Shown: piece after piece, positions 15,433 to 24,700 of the stretch
Position numbering within the stretch: position 1 is the first letter of the stretch
Layout of the letters: each line of letters begins with the position of its first letter
From: Ruminococcaceae bacterium OttesenSCG-928-A16
GTDB taxonomy: Bacteria; Bacillota; Clostridia; Oscillospirales; Ruminococcaceae
Length of the DNA: 52,409 nt
NCBI GenBank assembly: GCA_030267215.1
Contig: JAJDJP010000010.1
Location: forward strand, 1 to 52,409
Direction: 5' to 3'
Position numbers and translations under genes: made by a program
The notes under the pieces: generated by a model
The model's input: only the letters and a program-made list of their open reading frames with translations
Database searches by the model: none
Told to the model about the DNA's origin: nothing

Positions 15433-17845
15433 GGCCGACTTAAAGGCCACCCCCGGCAAGAAGCCGGATAAGCCGCCCGAAAAGAAAAAGGGCGGCTTTT
15501 TTGACCGGCTGCTTGCCAAGCTGTTCGGGCGAAAGGATAAGCCTGAAACGGCACAACAGAGCATACCTTACAGGACAATGCACAAGGACGGGGTTTGCCG
15601 CGTCAACGATAGGCTGTACAACAAGACCGTCGAATTTGATGATATTAACTATCAGTTGGCGCAGAACGAAGATAAGATGCAGATTTTTGAAAGCTATTGT
15701 GATTTCCTTAATTACTTTGATGCTTCAATCAGCATCCAGCTCACCTTTATCAACAAACGCGCCAATTTCAAGGAGTTTCAGCACTCTATCCACATCCCGT
15801 TCCGGCGCGATGATTTCAACAGCATACGCCGCGAATATGCGGATATGCTGAAAAATCAGCTTGCCAAAGGCAACAACGGCCTTGTCAAAACCAAGTACAT
15901 CACCTTTGGCGTGGAAGCCGACGACCTGAAAACGGCCAAGATGCGGCTGGAGCGCATCGAAGCGGATATACTGGCGAATTTCAAGGTGCTGGGCGTGAAA
16001 GCTCGACCCATGAACGGGCGCGAACGGCTTGAAATCCTGCACGGCCAGTTTAACCCGGACGGCAAAGAGAAGTTTATGTTTGAGTGGGGCGACCTGCCCA
16101 AGACCGGCCTTTCCACAAAGGACTATATCGCCCCCACCAGCTTTGACTTCCGTAGCGGCAAGACGTTCCGCATGGGTACGACCATCGGCGCGGCCAGCTT
16201 TGTTCAAATCCTTGCGCCGGAGCTGACAGACCGTATGCTGGCCGATTTCCTCGATTTGGACAACGCCATCACCGTCAACCTGCATATCCAATCCATCGAC
16301 CAATCGCAAGCCATCAAAAACATCAAGCGCAAGCTGACCGACCTCGATAAAATGCGCATCGAGGAGCAAAAAAAGGCTGTGCGAAGCGGTTATGACATGG
16401 ACATTATCCCCACTGACCTCGCCACATACGGGGATGAAGCCAAGAATTTGCTTACCGACCTGCAAAGCCGCAATGAGCGAATGTTCCTCGTTACGGTGGT
16501 GGTGCTGAACACCGCCAAGACAAAGCAAAAGCTGGAAACCAGCTTGCTTGCGACGGCTGGCATCGCACAGAAGTATAACTGTGCGCTCAAACGCCTTGAT
16601 TATCAGCAAGAGCAAGGCTTAATGAGCAGCTTGCCCCTCGGCACGAACCAGATTGAGATACAACGGGGCCTGACTACCAGCTCCACGGCGATTTTCGTTC
16701 CCTTTACCACGCAGGAGCTTTTCATGCAGGGGGAAGCCCTGTATTACGGGCTGAACGCCCTTTCCAACAATTTGCTGATGGCAAACAGAAAGGCCCTGAA
16801 AAACCCCAACGGCCTGTTCCTCGGCACACCCGGCAGCGGTAAATCCTTTGCAGCCAAGCGCGAAATCATCAACGTGTTCCTGATTACAGAAGATGATATT
16901 ATCATCAGCGACCCGGAAGCAGAGTATTTTCCCCTTGTGCAGCGGCTCGGCGGGCAGGTTATCAAGCTATCGCCCAATTCGCCGCATTACATCAATCCGA
17001 TGGACATTAACCCCGACTATTCCGATGATGATGACCCTATCACCCTCAAAAGCGACTTCATTTTGTCGCTGTGCGAATTGATTGTCGGCGGCAAACATGG
17101 GCTTGACGGCTTTGAACGCTCGGTCATTGACCGCGCTGTACAGGCCGTATATAGGGAGTACCTTGCAGACCCGCAGCCGGAGAAGATGCCCATTTTGGAG
17201 GACTTGTACAATGTTCTGCGCAGCTATACGGAGCCGGAAGCCCAGCGCGTGGCTACCGCGCTGGAGCTGTATGTGCATGGCTCCCTCAATGTGTTTAACC
17301 ACCGCACCAACGTCAATCTGAACAACCGTCTTGTGTGCTACGACATCAAAGAATTAGGCAAGCAGCTCAAAAAGCTGGGGATGCTGATTCTGCAAGACCA
17401 GGTGTGGGGCCGCGTTACAGCCAACCGCGCCGCGCACCGCACAACATGGTTTTATCAGGACGAGTTCCATTTGCTCCTAAAGGAAGAACAAACCGCGTCC
17501 TACTGCGTGGAAATATGGAAACGCTTTAGGAAATGGGGCGGCATCCCGTCAGCTTTGACCCAAAATGTCAAGGATTTGCTGGCTTCCAGAGAGATAGAAA
17601 ACATCTTTGAAAACAGCGATTTTATTGTCATGCTGAACCAAGCGGCGGGCGACAGGCAGATATTGGCGCGGCAGCTCGGCATATCACCGCACCAGCTTTC
17701 CTACGTCACCCACTCCAACGCCGGCGAGGGCCTTTTGTTTTACGGCAACACCATCATCCCGTTCATCGACCATTTTCCCAAAGATACGGAATTGTACCGC
17801 ATTATGACTACCAAATTCGATGAAGTGGTGGATGACAGGGCATAG
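15356..17845 (+). CDS. VirB4-type conjugation ATPase, TTG start
   Basis: An 829-residue ATPase that powers the type IV secretion system. The first 60 residues are Lys-rich and disordered. The VirB4 N-terminal domain follows, then Walker A LGTPGSGKS (about 486-494), ISDPEAEYFPL, and Walker B-like TWFYQDEFH (about 698-706). The TTG start at 15356 has AAGGAGGT 7 nt upstream. The length is normal. It is followed by the M23-NlpC/P60 gene. Confidence 0.93.
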   Translation: MQVKTKQQKQQEQRLSAEKSKVKRNKADLKATPGKKPDKPPEKKKGGFFDRLLAKLFGRKDKPETAQQSIPYRTMHKDGVCRVNDRLYNKTVEFDDINYQLAQNEDKMQIFESYCDFLNYFDASISIQLTFINKRANFKEFQHSIHIPFRRDDFNSIRREYADMLKNQLAKGNNGLVKTKYITFGVEADDLKTAKMRLERIEADILANFKVLGVKARPMNGRERLEILHGQFNPDGKEKFMFEWGDLPKTGLSTKDYIAPTSFDFRSGKTFRMGTTIGAASFVQILAPELTDRMLADFLDLDNAITVNLHIQSIDQSQAIKNIKRKLTDLDKMRIEEQKKAVRSGYDMDIIPTDLATYGDEAKNLLTDLQSRNERMFLVTVVVLNTAKTKQKLETSLLATAGIAQKYNCALKRLDYQQEQGLMSSLPLGTNQIEIQRGLTTSSTAIFVPFTTQELFMQGEALYYGLNALSNNLLMANRKALKNPNGLFLGTPGSGKSFAAKREIINVFLITEDDIIISDPEAEYFPLVQRLGGQVIKLSPNSPHYINPMDINPDYSDDDDPITLKSDFILSLCELIVGGKHGLDGFERSVIDRAVQAVYREYLADPQPEKMPILEDLYNVLRSYTEPEAQRVATALELYVHGSLNVFNHRTNVNLNNRLVCYDIKELGKQLKKLGMLILQDQVWGRVTANRAAHRTTWFYQDEFHLLLKEEQTASYCVEIWKRFRKWGGIPSALTQNVKDLLASREIENIFENSDFIVMLNQAAGDRQILARQLGISPHQLSYVTHSNAGEGLLFYGNTIIPFIDHFPKDTELYRIMTTKFDEVVDDRA

Positions 17846-17862
17846 GCAGGAGGTGAGCCAAA

Positions 17863-20394
17863 ATAGCGCGAGAGTTTGATAAACGCGATAAGCGCGTCCA
17901 GAAGATGACCCGCGATGGCCTTGTGGAAAAGAACCTCGCCACCGGCGAGGAAATCCGCGTAAGCCAGCGTGGACAGGATTTTGAACTGGGAAAAAAAGCG
18001 CCGGAAACCGGGCGCACCACCAGCCCACCGGCGCGAGATGGAGCACAATCATCCAACCGCCCGATGGAAGCGGCGCGGCCCACAGCGAGAAGCTACGAAG
18101 CCACTTCCCATGAAGCTCCGGCAGGACCGAAACCACGGCCAAAACAAGCAGATTTATCCACCCCAAATGCTACACCAAGAGCTGATTCAACTGCCCCGCA
18201 TGAAACCCCGTTCGATACCGGGAGCGTGCGGCACAGCCCCGAAAAACCGTCGAATCAGCCCCAAAACAGCACAGCAAACACAGCCAATGGGCGGTTGCAG
18301 TTCACCGCCGATGAAACGCCGCCTGATAGCAAAATATCTAAGCTGCAAGCCAAGTCGGATAAGACGGTGGCGAAGCTGGATAAAGCCCGTGGCAAGCTCC
18401 CCACCAAGAAGCGCATTAAAAAGCAGCGCGTCTATGATGAAGCCAAGGGCAAGGCGAAAACCAAATTGCAGATTGAAAAGGAAGTGATACCACAGGGCGG
18501 CAAACGGCCCTCGCTGCCCGTCCGCGCCGGTAAAATGGCGGGGCGCGGCGTTACGCGGGCCGGTACAAACAAGCTCCATCAGAAAATCAGCGAGGTTGAG
18601 AATGACAATGTAGGCGTAAAGGCGGTACACAAGGTTGAACAGACCGCCGAAAATACCTATCGCGGCGGCAGGACGGTACGTTCTGCCTATTGTTTTGTCA
18701 AAGAGCGCCCATACCGCCGTGTCGCCAAGTTGGAAAAACAGGCAATGAAAACCAACATTAAGCTGGACTACCGTAAGGCGTTGCAGGACAATCCCAAGCT
18801 GAAAAGCAATGTTCTCTCCCGTATGCTGCAAAAGCAAAAAATCAAGCGTCAGTATGCAAAAGCGGCACGGGAAGCCCAAAAAGCGGCGGGCAAGGCGGCG
18901 AAAAAGACCGGCGAGGGTTTGGCGGCTATTTCAAGAGCCGTTATCCACGCGGTAAAAAGCCACCCCGCCGTTTTTGCCACCATCGGGGCGTTGGCGTTGC
19001 TCATTATCATCATTATGAGTTCCGTCACCTCTTGCTCCAATATGGGGATGGGCGGCATGGGGGCCGTGCTTGCATCCAGCTATCTGGCCGAGGACGCAGA
19101 CATTGACAAAGCGGAGCTTGCCTATACCGAGTGGGAAACCGACCTGCAAATACAGGTGAACAACGCCGAGAGCGACCACCCCGGATATGATGAATACCGC
19201 TACAACGTGGGCGAAATCGGCCACGACCCCTACGAGCTGATGGCATTTTTGACCGCCGCCTATCAGGACTTCACCTATGACGAGGTACAGGTGGTTTTGC
19301 GCCAGATGTTCGATGAACAATACCAGCTTTCCTTTGTTGAGGAAATTGAAATCCGCACACGCACCGTCACCAAAACCGACCCGGACACCGGCCTTGATTA
19401 CGAGGAGGAGGAAGAATACGAGTGGCATATCCTCAACATCAACCTCGCGGCACGTTCTTTCACGGACATTGTCGCGCCGCGCCTGACAAACGACGAACGG
19501 GAGATTTACGATATTCTTATGCAGACAAAGGGCAACCGGCAGTATACGTATAGCCCCTTTGACTTCAACTGGCTCCCTTATGTTTCGTGCTATTACGGTT
19601 GGCGCGTCCATCCCATCACCGGCGAAAAGGACAACCACAAGGCCGTGGATATTGCCGTGGCAGAGGGAACGGAGATTATCGCTGCCCACGACGGCACGGT
19701 AATTACCGCCACCAACGATAGCAGCTACGGCTATTACCTCGCCATAGATGACGGCGAGGGGCTTGTCACCAAGTACGCTCATTGCTCCCAGCTCCTTGTC
19801 GGCCCCGGCCAGCAGGTGACGCAGGGCGATGTGGTGGCCAAAGTCGGCAGTACCGGCGTAAGCACCGGCCCGCACCTGCATTTTGAGGTGATTTACAACG
19901 GGCAATACCTGAATCCGCTGTACTTTGCCATCACGAACGACGATGGCAGCGGGCGCATCCCGCCCGGTAGTCCCGGTGGGCCGGAATACGCTTCCTACCC
20001 GGGTGAGCCGATTACCGATGCCGCGTATGCTGCCATGATTGCCGAAGCAGAGAAGCATTTGGGCAAACGGTATGTGTTCGGCGCAAGCGGCCCCGCCAAC
20101 TTTGACTGTTCCGGCTTTGTGAGCTGGGTACTGGATAAGTCGGGCGTGAAACCCATGAGCCGCACCAATGCGCAGGGCATCTACAATATGTGTTCCCCGG
20201 TATCGCCCAGCGATGCCAAACCCGGCGACCTCATATTCTTCACGGGAACCTACTCCACCCCGAACGCCGTGTCGCACATCGGCATTTATGTTGGCAACGG
20301 AATGATGTTGCATTGCGGCGACCCCATCCAATATACGTCCATCAACACAAGCTATTGGCAAGACCATTTCTACGCATTTGCGAGAATAAATTAG
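17863..20394 (+). CDS. M23 and NlpC/P60 two-domain cell-wall hydrolase
   Basis: A protein of about 843 residues (829 from ATG 17905). The N-terminal 360 residues are basic, low in complexity and presumably cytoplasmic. One membrane helix (about 370-388, ALALLIIIIMSS) follows. Outside is a helical region, then an M23 endopeptidase (YGWRVHPITGEKDNHKAVD, HLHFE, about 575-690) and an NlpC/P60 domain (catalytic Cys in FDCSGF about 749, His in VSHIGIYVG). It would open peptidoglycan for the channel, the VirB1 role. The RBS AGGAGG at 17848 fits an ATA codon at 17863, and a TGA at 17854 closes the frame upstream; otherwise the start is ATG 17905. Confidence 0.9.
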   Translation: MAREFDKRDKRVQKMTRDGLVEKNLATGEEIRVSQRGQDFELGKKAPETGRTTSPPARDGAQSSNRPMEAARPTARSYEATSHEAPAGPKPRPKQADLSTPNATPRADSTAPHETPFDTGSVRHSPEKPSNQPQNSTANTANGRLQFTADETPPDSKISKLQAKSDKTVAKLDKARGKLPTKKRIKKQRVYDEAKGKAKTKLQIEKEVIPQGGKRPSLPVRAGKMAGRGVTRAGTNKLHQKISEVENDNVGVKAVHKVEQTAENTYRGGRTVRSAYCFVKERPYRRVAKLEKQAMKTNIKLDYRKALQDNPKLKSNVLSRMLQKQKIKRQYAKAAREAQKAAGKAAKKTGEGLAAISRAVIHAVKSHPAVFATIGALALLIIIIMSSVTSCSNMGMGGMGAVLASSYLAEDADIDKAELAYTEWETDLQIQVNNAESDHPGYDEYRYNVGEIGHDPYELMAFLTAAYQDFTYDEVQVVLRQMFDEQYQLSFVEEIEIRTRTVTKTDPDTGLDYEEEEEYEWHILNINLAARSFTDIVAPRLTNDEREIYDILMQTKGNRQYTYSPFDFNWLPYVSCYYGWRVHPITGEKDNHKAVDIAVAEGTEIIAAHDGTVITATNDSSYGYYLAIDDGEGLVTKYAHCSQLLVGPGQQVTQGDVVAKVGSTGVSTGPHLHFEVIYNGQYLNPLYFAITNDDGSGRIPPGSPGGPEYASYPGEPITDAAYAAMIAEAEKHLGKRYVFGASGPANFDCSGFVSWVLDKSGVKPMSRTNAQGIYNMCSPVSPSDAKPGDLIFFTGTYSTPNAVSHIGIYVGNGMMLHCGDPIQYTSINTSYWQDHFYAFARIN

Positions 20395-20405
20395 GAGGTA
20401 ATGAC

Positions 20406-20663
20406 TTGAAAGCAGAGCGTATCCAGACCGAAATCGAAAAGACCAAAGACAAAATCTCCACCCTGCAAGGCCGTTTGCGGGAGCTGGAGCGGCAAAAGAC
20501 TGAAACCGAAAACACCGACATCATCGCCGTTGTCCGCAGCGCGAACATCTCCCAGCAGGAGCTTTTGGCGTTCATTGACGCCTTTAAGACGCGGGGCGCG
20601 GCGGCTGAAACTATGCTGGCAAGCCCCAGCACACAGGAGGACTATGCTGATGATGAAGATTAA
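20406..20663 (+). CDS. DUF4315 coiled-coil protein, TTG start
   Basis: An 85-residue protein. Its first 45 residues form a heptad-like coiled coil (IQTEIEKTKDKISTLQGRL...), followed by a short helical domain and an acidic tail. It matches DUF4315, a family found almost only in this ICE class, always between the hydrolase and DUF4366 genes. Function unknown. TTG 20406 is placed 8 nt after AGGAGG; the ATG at 20400 is out of frame. The 3' end overlaps the next gene. Confidence 0.8.
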   Translation: MKAERIQTEIEKTKDKISTLQGRLRELERQKTETENTDIIAVVRSANISQQELLAFIDAFKTRGAAAETMLASPSTQEDYADDED

Positions 20664-21717
20664 ACGCATACTGGTACTCGGCGCGGTCATGCTTTGCATG
20701 GCCGTTTTCATTTTCCCCATGACGGCCTTTGCCGCCACGGACAACATCCCGCCGACACTGGTGGCCACCCTGCTGGGCGACACCCTACACATCGAAGCCA
20801 GCGACGAGGATTCCGGCGTGGAAGCCGTCTACATTGACGGCACCCGCGTCAATTCACTGGTAAACGGCGCGGCATCCGTGCTTTTGAAAGACTATGCCGG
20901 AAACAACCAGCAGGTGAGCATCTACGCGGTTGACGGCGCGGGCAACCGCTCGGAGACAGTGAAGATTGACAATCCCTACTACCAAGCACCGGCTGCCCTG
21001 CCCACGCCCACCACCCCGGCAACTTCAACGCCGACACCGGCTCCCAGCACACCGGCCCCGGTCGCAAGCGCCCCATCGACCTCGACTTCTACCCCTGCAT
21101 CTTCTTCCGCCGATTCCGGCAGCGAGGATAGCAGCTCCACCGAAAGCGCCATCACCGAGGGCGATAATGTGTTCACGCCGGAGGGAACCGGCACAGTGGT
21201 AGACATTGCCACCGACGCAGACGGCAAACTGTTTTACACCATCGTTACTCCTGCGGGCAACGTGTTTTACCTTGTGATTGACCTTGCGCGTACAGACGGG
21301 AATAACGTGTATTTCCTGAACGCCGTTACCGAAGATGACCTGATGGCCCTCGCGGAGACGAACGGCAGCACCACCGACGGCACAACTGCCATCCCAACCC
21401 CGGAACTCGAACCCACGCCCGACCCGGAGCCGGAACCTGACCCGGAGCCAGAGCCGGAACCAGAAAAAGAGAGCGGCGGAGCGGGAACCATCTTCCTGAT
21501 TATCCTTGCGGTGGCCGCAGTCGGCGGCGCAGGCTGGTATTTCAAGATTTATAAGCCCAAGCAGAACGCCATGCTGATGGATGACGAGGGCGAGGAAAAC
21601 GGCGAGGACGAGGACGAAATTTCCTTTGAGGACGAAGTATACCCGCCCGACGAGTACGACGAGCAAGAAGCCGACGAGTACCAATCCGGCGACGGCGCGG
21701 AAATGGACGAAGAGTAA
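20650..21717 (+). CDS. DUF4366 / CD1107-family surface protein
   Basis: A protein of 355 residues with a signal peptide (about 1-25, ending AFA), an Ig-like or Cadherin-like region (about 30-110, SGVEAVYIDGTRVNSL), a Thr/Pro/Ala/Ser linker, a small beta domain (about 175-235), an acidic PEPDPEPEPEPE repeat, a membrane helix (about 280-300) and a very acidic cytoplasmic tail. The family belongs to Tn1549-like transfer operons and is thought to assist mating-pair contact or channel assembly. ATG 20650 is chosen over 20644 because AGGAGG lies 9 nt before it. Confidence 0.82.
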   Translation: MMKIKRILVLGAVMLCMAVFIFPMTAFAATDNIPPTLVATLLGDTLHIEASDEDSGVEAVYIDGTRVNSLVNGAASVLLKDYAGNNQQVSIYAVDGAGNRSETVKIDNPYYQAPAALPTPTTPATSTPTPAPSTPAPVASAPSTSTSTPASSSADSGSEDSSSTESAITEGDNVFTPEGTGTVVDIATDADGKLFYTIVTPAGNVFYLVIDLARTDGNNVYFLNAVTEDDLMALAETNGSTTDGTTAIPTPELEPTPDPEPEPDPEPEPEPEKESGGAGTIFLIILAVAAVGGAGWYFKIYKPKQNAMLMDDEGEENGEDEDEISFEDEVYPPDEYDEQEADEYQSGDGAEMDEE

Positions 21718-21751
21718 CCACCCTGAAACCAAACGAAAGGAAGCAGATAAT

Positions 21752-24700
21752 TTGAAAAACATCATCATACGCGGCCACGGCTTCAAAAAGCTGCTGGCCG
21801 TTTTCCTTTGCGCATTGTTTGTGCTGACCCTGTTCCCCGTGACCGCCTTTGCGTGGCCGGTGGACGGCAACCCCGCAAGTTCATGGTATGGAGATAACAT
21901 TGTCGGTGCGGACGGCTCGGCGTACTATGCGCCCGCGCCGTGGTCTTACATGAAATACAACAGCGACGGCACGGTATCTTATGGAAGCCACAACGGTGGG
22001 AACGCCTACAAGCACTTCATCATGGCCGACGCTTCCGGCGCGTCCCGCTGGGTGTATTGTGTGGAGGGCGGCGTAAACTTTACTGATTCAAGCGGCGGCT
22101 ATACGCCGGACAGCGGATATATGAGCCTGCTGCCATCTTCCGCGCAGTACGGTATCAAAATCGCCTCGTTGTACGGCTGGCAACCGGGCGCGGCTTTGCC
22201 CGTTTCCGGCATCAACGAAAACGACTTCTATATGGCGACCCAAATCATCATTTGGGAGTACCAGCAGCAGGTGCGCAGCGACCCACACAGCCGCCATGAC
22301 AATGGCCCGGTGTCTGCAAACCAGTTTTACGGCATCATCGCGGGCCGACCCGCTGAACGCGCCTATAACTGGATTTTGGATAAGATAGCGGCCCATTCCA
22401 CCCTGCCGTCGTTCACCGGCAGCAGCGCCGGTAACGCGCCGGTGCATGAACTCAAATGGGATACGGTGGACAAGGTGTACCGGCTGACCCTGACCGACAC
22501 CAACAACCTGAACATCGACTTCCAGCGTCTTTCCGGCAGCGGTGTCACCATCACCCGCAGTGGGAACCGGTACACCTTTACCAGTACCAAAATGATTATG
22601 GAGCCGGTCACGTTCAAATTCCGCAAGGATGTACCCGAAGCTGGCGGCATTCTGATATGGGGCAGACCGGGCTACCAAACCATGATGACCGGCGCGGAGG
22701 ACCCGGTTTCCTTTTACATGAACATCAAGACCGAAACATACGGCTGGGCGCGGCTAATAAAAACCAGCGAGGACGGGATTGTTGCGGGAATCCGCTTCAA
22801 CATTTCCGGAACCGACGTGTTGGGCCAAAGTGTCAACATGGACGTTACCACCGGGGCCAATGGCCGGGTGGATGCCAAGCTGCTGCCCGGCACTTACCTT
22901 GTGAAAGAGTACCCGGTTGACCGCTATGTGACACCGGCCCCGCAGTACGTCACCATTGAGAGCGCACAGGTGTCCGAGGTGCATTTTACCAATATCCTCA
23001 AAAAATTCAGGGTGCTGCTCACAAAGACCGATGCCGATACCGGCGTGGTGCAGGGCGACGCCACCCTTGCCGGTGCGCAGTATGGCCTTTACAAAGGCGG
23101 CGAGCTTCAAGACATTTACACCACCGATGCAACCGGCCAGTTCCTGACCCGGTACTATGTGTGCGGCACCGATTGGACGATTCGGGAGCTTGTGCCAAGC
23201 ACCGGCTACCTGCTGGATGAAACGGTGCATCCCGTGGGCGCAGACCCACGGCTGTATGAAGTGGAGCTGAACACCACCGAGAACCACGTCACCGAAACCG
23301 TGATTTACGGCAATATCCGGCTTATCAAGCACACGGACGATTGGGATGAGAATATCCCCGAAGATGAACGCCCCGCCGAGGGCGAGGGTGGCAACGTGGG
23401 CATGATTGAGCAGCCCGAAGCCGGTGCGGTGTTTGAAATCTACCTGCGCAGCGCGGGGAGCTATCAGAACGCCAAGGAAACCGAGCGCGACATTCTTACA
23501 ACCGACGCGGACGGCTTTGCTGTTTCCAAAATGCTGCCCTACGGCTACTACACCGTGCATCAGGTGGCCGCTGGCCCCGCCGGTGAAAACAAGGCTTTCG
23601 TGCCGGACTTCACCGTGTTTGTCTGCCACGACGGGTACACCTACTCCTATATCCTGAACAACGACAGCATCACCGGCAGGGTGCGCGTGGAAAAACGGGA
23701 TGCCGAAACGGGCGAAATCATCCCCATTGCCGGTACGGGCTTCCGCATCAAGGATATGGACACCGGCGCGTTTGTCTCGCAAACGGCGTGGTATCCGAAC
23801 CCCATCACCATCGACCTTTTCTACACGTCGGACGAGGGCTGGCTGATGTTGCCCGACGCGCTGCCCATGAATACGAACGGCTATGAGCTGTACGAGGAAT
23901 ATGCGCCCTACGGTTATGTGCTGGACGGCGAAGTCATCCCCTTTACCATCGACGGCAGCGAAGCCATTGTAACGGTGGTGCAGAAGAATATGCCGCAGAA
24001 AGGAACCGTCACCATCACCAAGACCGGCGAGGTTTTCGCCAGCGTGGAGGAAAACGAGGGTTACTATCAGCCCATCTATGAAGTGATGGGCTTGCCCGGT
24101 GCGGTGTACGACCTCATTGCTGACGAGGACATTACCACCGGCGACGGCACGGTACGAGTGCCGAAAGATACCATTGTAGAAACCCTCACCACCGGCGAGG
24201 ACGCGACGGCCACCAGCGGCTTGCTCTATTTGGGCCGCTACCGGCTGGAGGAACGAGAGGCCCCTTATGGCATGGTGCTTGACCCTGAACCCGTGTATGT
24301 GGAACTGGTCTATGCCGGTCAGGATGTGGAAGTGACGCATACCGCCGTTGGTATTTACGACGAGCGGCAAAGGCTGGAAATCGACCTTGTGAAGTCTCTG
24401 GAAATTGACGAGCTATTTGACATTGGCCTTGCCGATGAATACAAGGGCGTTTCCTTTGGCCTGTATGCCGCCCACGACATTTTTTCGCTGGACGGCAGCA
24501 TGATTCCCGCCGACGGGCTGCTGGAGGTTGTTTCGATTGAACCTGTGGAGGGCGAGCCGGGCCGCTATGCGGCAGCTTTCGCCGCTGACCTGCCCTTTGG
24601 CAGCTACTATGTGCAGGAGCGCACCACCAGCAAGGAATATGTTTTGAACAACACACAGTACCCCGTGGTGTTCGGCTACGCTGGGCAGGAAATCGCCGTA

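Noticed and set aside
18931..20367. Minus-strand open frame of 478 codons opposite the M23-NlpC/P60 gene
   Set aside because: Antisense shadow; the plus strand has complete peptidase motifs.
21411..21470. Short tandem repeats that could suggest a CRISPR or minisatellite
   Set aside because: They encode the PEPDPEPE linker of the DUF4366 protein. No regularly spaced repeat-spacer array exists in the window.
22754..24370. Minus-strand open frame of 538 codons
   Set aside because: Antisense shadow within the adhesin; His/Val/Gly-rich translation typical of shadow frames.
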